NCBI RefSeq assembly: GCF_001644605.1
Contig: NZ_CP011388.1
Coordinates: forward strand, 2,756,501 to 2,820,500
Origin: Paenibacillus swuensis
GTDB taxonomy: Bacteria > Bacillota > Bacilli > Paenibacillales > DY6
Direction: 5' to 3'
DNA: 64,000 nt
Position numbers and translations under genes: made by a program. Below, piece by piece: positions 62,417-64,000 of the stretch (its first letter is position 1; every line of letters starts with the position of its first letter). The notes beneath the pieces are model-generated. The model did no database searches. It had not been told where the DNA came from and saw only the letters and a program-made list of their open reading frames with translations.

Positions 62417-64000
62417 ATGCCGTTCATAACCAGGTATAACACCACGACGAATGGAGCAATTACGTTCACGGGCAACTCCCTCGGACTAAGTAAGCTCAAC
62501 AACGCCAACGCGCCAGGCACGGCACATTCCATCGGCACCTTTATTACGGTGGACACGTCGCTCAGGGATAACACGTATCCGCTGGGCACGACCGCCAGCT
62601 ACCTGCTGAACTCTTCAGCCGCTCAATTGCGATTACCTGTTCAGAGTGTGGTTTTGTATGCGGAGCTGATCTGGGGAGGGAGTTATTCCTTCGGCGGCGA
62701 GAATGTGGCCGCGGCTTTAAACAATGCCGTGAAGCTGACCAACAATGCAGGTACGTTTAACATCACACCTGAAGCCGCGACGGCCACAACGTTCACGTCC
62801 CGGGCTTATTATATACGGTCGGCCAACGTAACCTCCTTCGTCCAGCAGGGAGGCGGCGGCACCTACATTGTTGGAGGGGTGCCGGGAACGCAAGGCAATG
62901 CCGAGAATGCCGGAAATGCATGCGGATGGACGTTGGCGGTTGTGTACCAGAATGCTTCACTGCCTTCCAGAAATATGACTGTTTTTGTTGGCAGTGAGCT
63001 TGTAGATAATCCTACGAGCACGGCGGCGGCTTCAGTTTCGGGATTTTCCACACCGACGAGCGGGCCGCTGAGCGGACGTCTCTTAGTCAGCGCGGTGGAG
63101 GGAGATTCGGCGATCACCGGGGATCAGATGCAATTCGGTCCTACCGTGGCTTCGTTAAGCGCGGTCTTCGGTCCGAATAATGTGATAGATAACTTTTTCA
63201 GTTCGCAAATTAACGGGGATACAGGACTTTTGGATACATCAGGTACGTTCGGCACTTTAAATCATCCTTTAGGCGGCGCGGCATCCGGGGCAAGACAAGG
63301 ATGGGATATTACGAACATCGACGTTTCTTCCAAACTAGTGAATTCGCAGACCAGCGCTTTTCTTAGAGGAACCACTACGGGGGATGTATATATTATCAAC
63401 GGTCTGGCCCTTCAGGTGAACATCAACGCGCCTGTGCTGGCGGTAACCAAGAGTGTCAATCGAACTACGGCTTTCTTGAACGAGATTATCACGTTTACCG
63501 TGCAGATAACGAACACGGGCAACGCAACGGCAACCAATCTCAACCTGAAAGATAATGACACTCCCGGTACGACGTTTATTGCCAATAGTGTCACGGTGAA
63601 CGGGACAACGCAACCCGGTGTCGATCCGTACATTGGAATGTCGCTAGGGTCGATTGCCAACGGTCAGAGAATTACTGTAACTTACCAGAGCCAGGTGACC
63701 AACCAAGCTTTTAACCCGCCTCGTTACGACAATCAAGTGATCATTACGTATCAGTTTCAGAGCGTGACGGGAGGGACCCTATTTAACGGAACGGTTAGCT
63801 CCAACACAGCGAGTGTGGCTGCGGGGAATAATCCGCCGGTTACTTCTGATGTAACCGGTACGATAGCCGAGGATACGCTGTTCAGCTCCCAGATTACGGC
63901 AACGGACCCTGAGGGTGCTCCCTTGATTTATACGTTGGGTGCCCCGCCTTCAAACGGCACCGTCACTCTGAACGGGAACGGAAGCTTCATATACACGCCT
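62417..64000 (+). CDS. DUF11-type surface protein, N-terminal part (runs off the window)
   Basis: The frame stays open from ATG 62417 to the right edge (528 codons). The start MPFITRYNTTTNGAITFTGN is like that of large DUF11-repeat surface proteins of Bacillus and relatives. There is no signal peptide. Residues about 1-330 form a beta-rich head with SVVLYAELIWGGSY and VNSQTSAFLRGTTTGDVYI. Residues about 340-475 form a DUF11 unit (LAVTKSVNRTTAFLNEIITF, then GNATATNLNLKDNDTPGTTF). The last part begins a cadherin-like unit (NPPVTSDVTGTIAEDTLFSS). ATG 62402 is in frame but its ribosome-binding site is too close. The rest of the protein lies outside. Confidence 0.85.
   Translation, partial: MPFITRYNTTTNGAITFTGNSLGLSKLNNANAPGTAHSIGTFITVDTSLRDNTYPLGTTASYLLNSSAAQLRLPVQSVVLYAELIWGGSYSFGGENVAAALNNAVKLTNNAGTFNITPEAATATTFTSRAYYIRSANVTSFVQQGGGGTYIVGGVPGTQGNAENAGNACGWTLAVVYQNASLPSRNMTVFVGSELVDNPTSTAAASVSGFSTPTSGPLSGRLLVSAVEGDSAITGDQMQFGPTVASLSAVFGPNNVIDNFFSSQINGDTGLLDTSGTFGTLNHPLGGAASGARQGWDITNIDVSSKLVNSQTSAFLRGTTTGDVYIINGLALQVNINAPVLAVTKSVNRTTAFLNEIITFTVQITNTGNATATNLNLKDNDTPGTTFIANSVTVNGTTQPGVDPYIGMSLGSIANGQRITVTYQSQVTNQAFNPPRYDNQVIITYQFQSVTGGTLFNGTVSSNTASVAAGNNPPVTSDVTGTIAEDTLFSSQITATDPEGAPLIYTLGAPPSNGTVTLNGNGSFIYTP

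Noticed and set aside
62206-62589. Minus-strand frame of 127 codons
   Set aside because: Opposite the start of the DUF11-type gene, whose plus-strand translation matches a known type of protein; the minus-strand frame has no such support.

Overview
The window looks like chromosomal DNA of a Gram-positive Bacillales bacterium, most likely Paenibacillus or a close relative. Signs are the strong GGAGG-type ribosome-binding sites, moderate GC, a lipoteichoic acid synthase, a YesM-type kinase beside a carbohydrate ABC importer, bacterial nitric oxide synthase, YdjO and cold-shock genes, ydaO-type (c-di-AMP) riboswitches and many rho-independent terminators. I found no rRNA or tRNA genes. Family names come from reading motifs and overall protein likeness; no database search was run.

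Layout. 1-5.5 kb: right part of a Ter-type stress cassette (StiP/phosphoribosyltransferase-PELOTA protein, HAD phosphatase, ATP-grasp ligase, XpaC-like and TelA-like proteins). 5.6-6.3 kb: cold-shock genes. 6.3-12.7 kb: a beta-mannoside-type operon on the minus strand (binding protein, two permeases, DUF1861, GH130) facing a divergent LacI regulator, with two palindromic operators and a cre-like site between them. 13.3-15 kb: repeats around an IS1595-like transposase that seems to have lost its catalytic residues. 15-28.7 kb: housekeeping genes (odhAB, RNase H, LTA synthase, fumC). 28.8-35.4 kb: a hybrid sensor kinase, nitric oxide synthase, and a circularly permuted ATP-grasp / alpha-E / transglutaminase operon followed by a 40-bp tandem repeat array.

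35.8-45.5 kb is the most striking part. A decayed enolase-superfamily gene lies downstream of a minus-strand c-di-AMP riboswitch. Two further c-di-AMP riboswitches, each with its own terminator, stand in series on the plus strand before a kdp potassium-uptake operon (36-aa membrane peptide, kdpF, kdpA, kdpB, kdpC). That operon ends in an unusual protein made of two KdpD sensor regions in tandem with no kinase domain. The parts suggest potassium uptake controlled by c-di-AMP at the RNA level and possibly also at the protein level.

46-53 kb: a second carbohydrate ABC importer, a YesM-like kinase without a visible response regulator, and NagZ. 53.5-62.1 kb: a sulfur-scavenging island with a cysteine-type sulfatase, a sulfonate/sulfate-ester ABC importer, a TauD/AtsK-like dioxygenase and, beyond a UV-endonuclease gene, the formylglycine-generating enzyme that the sulfatase needs. 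The two forward transcription units share a similar promoter, leader motif and attenuator-like terminator. The window ends inside a large DUF11-type surface protein gene.
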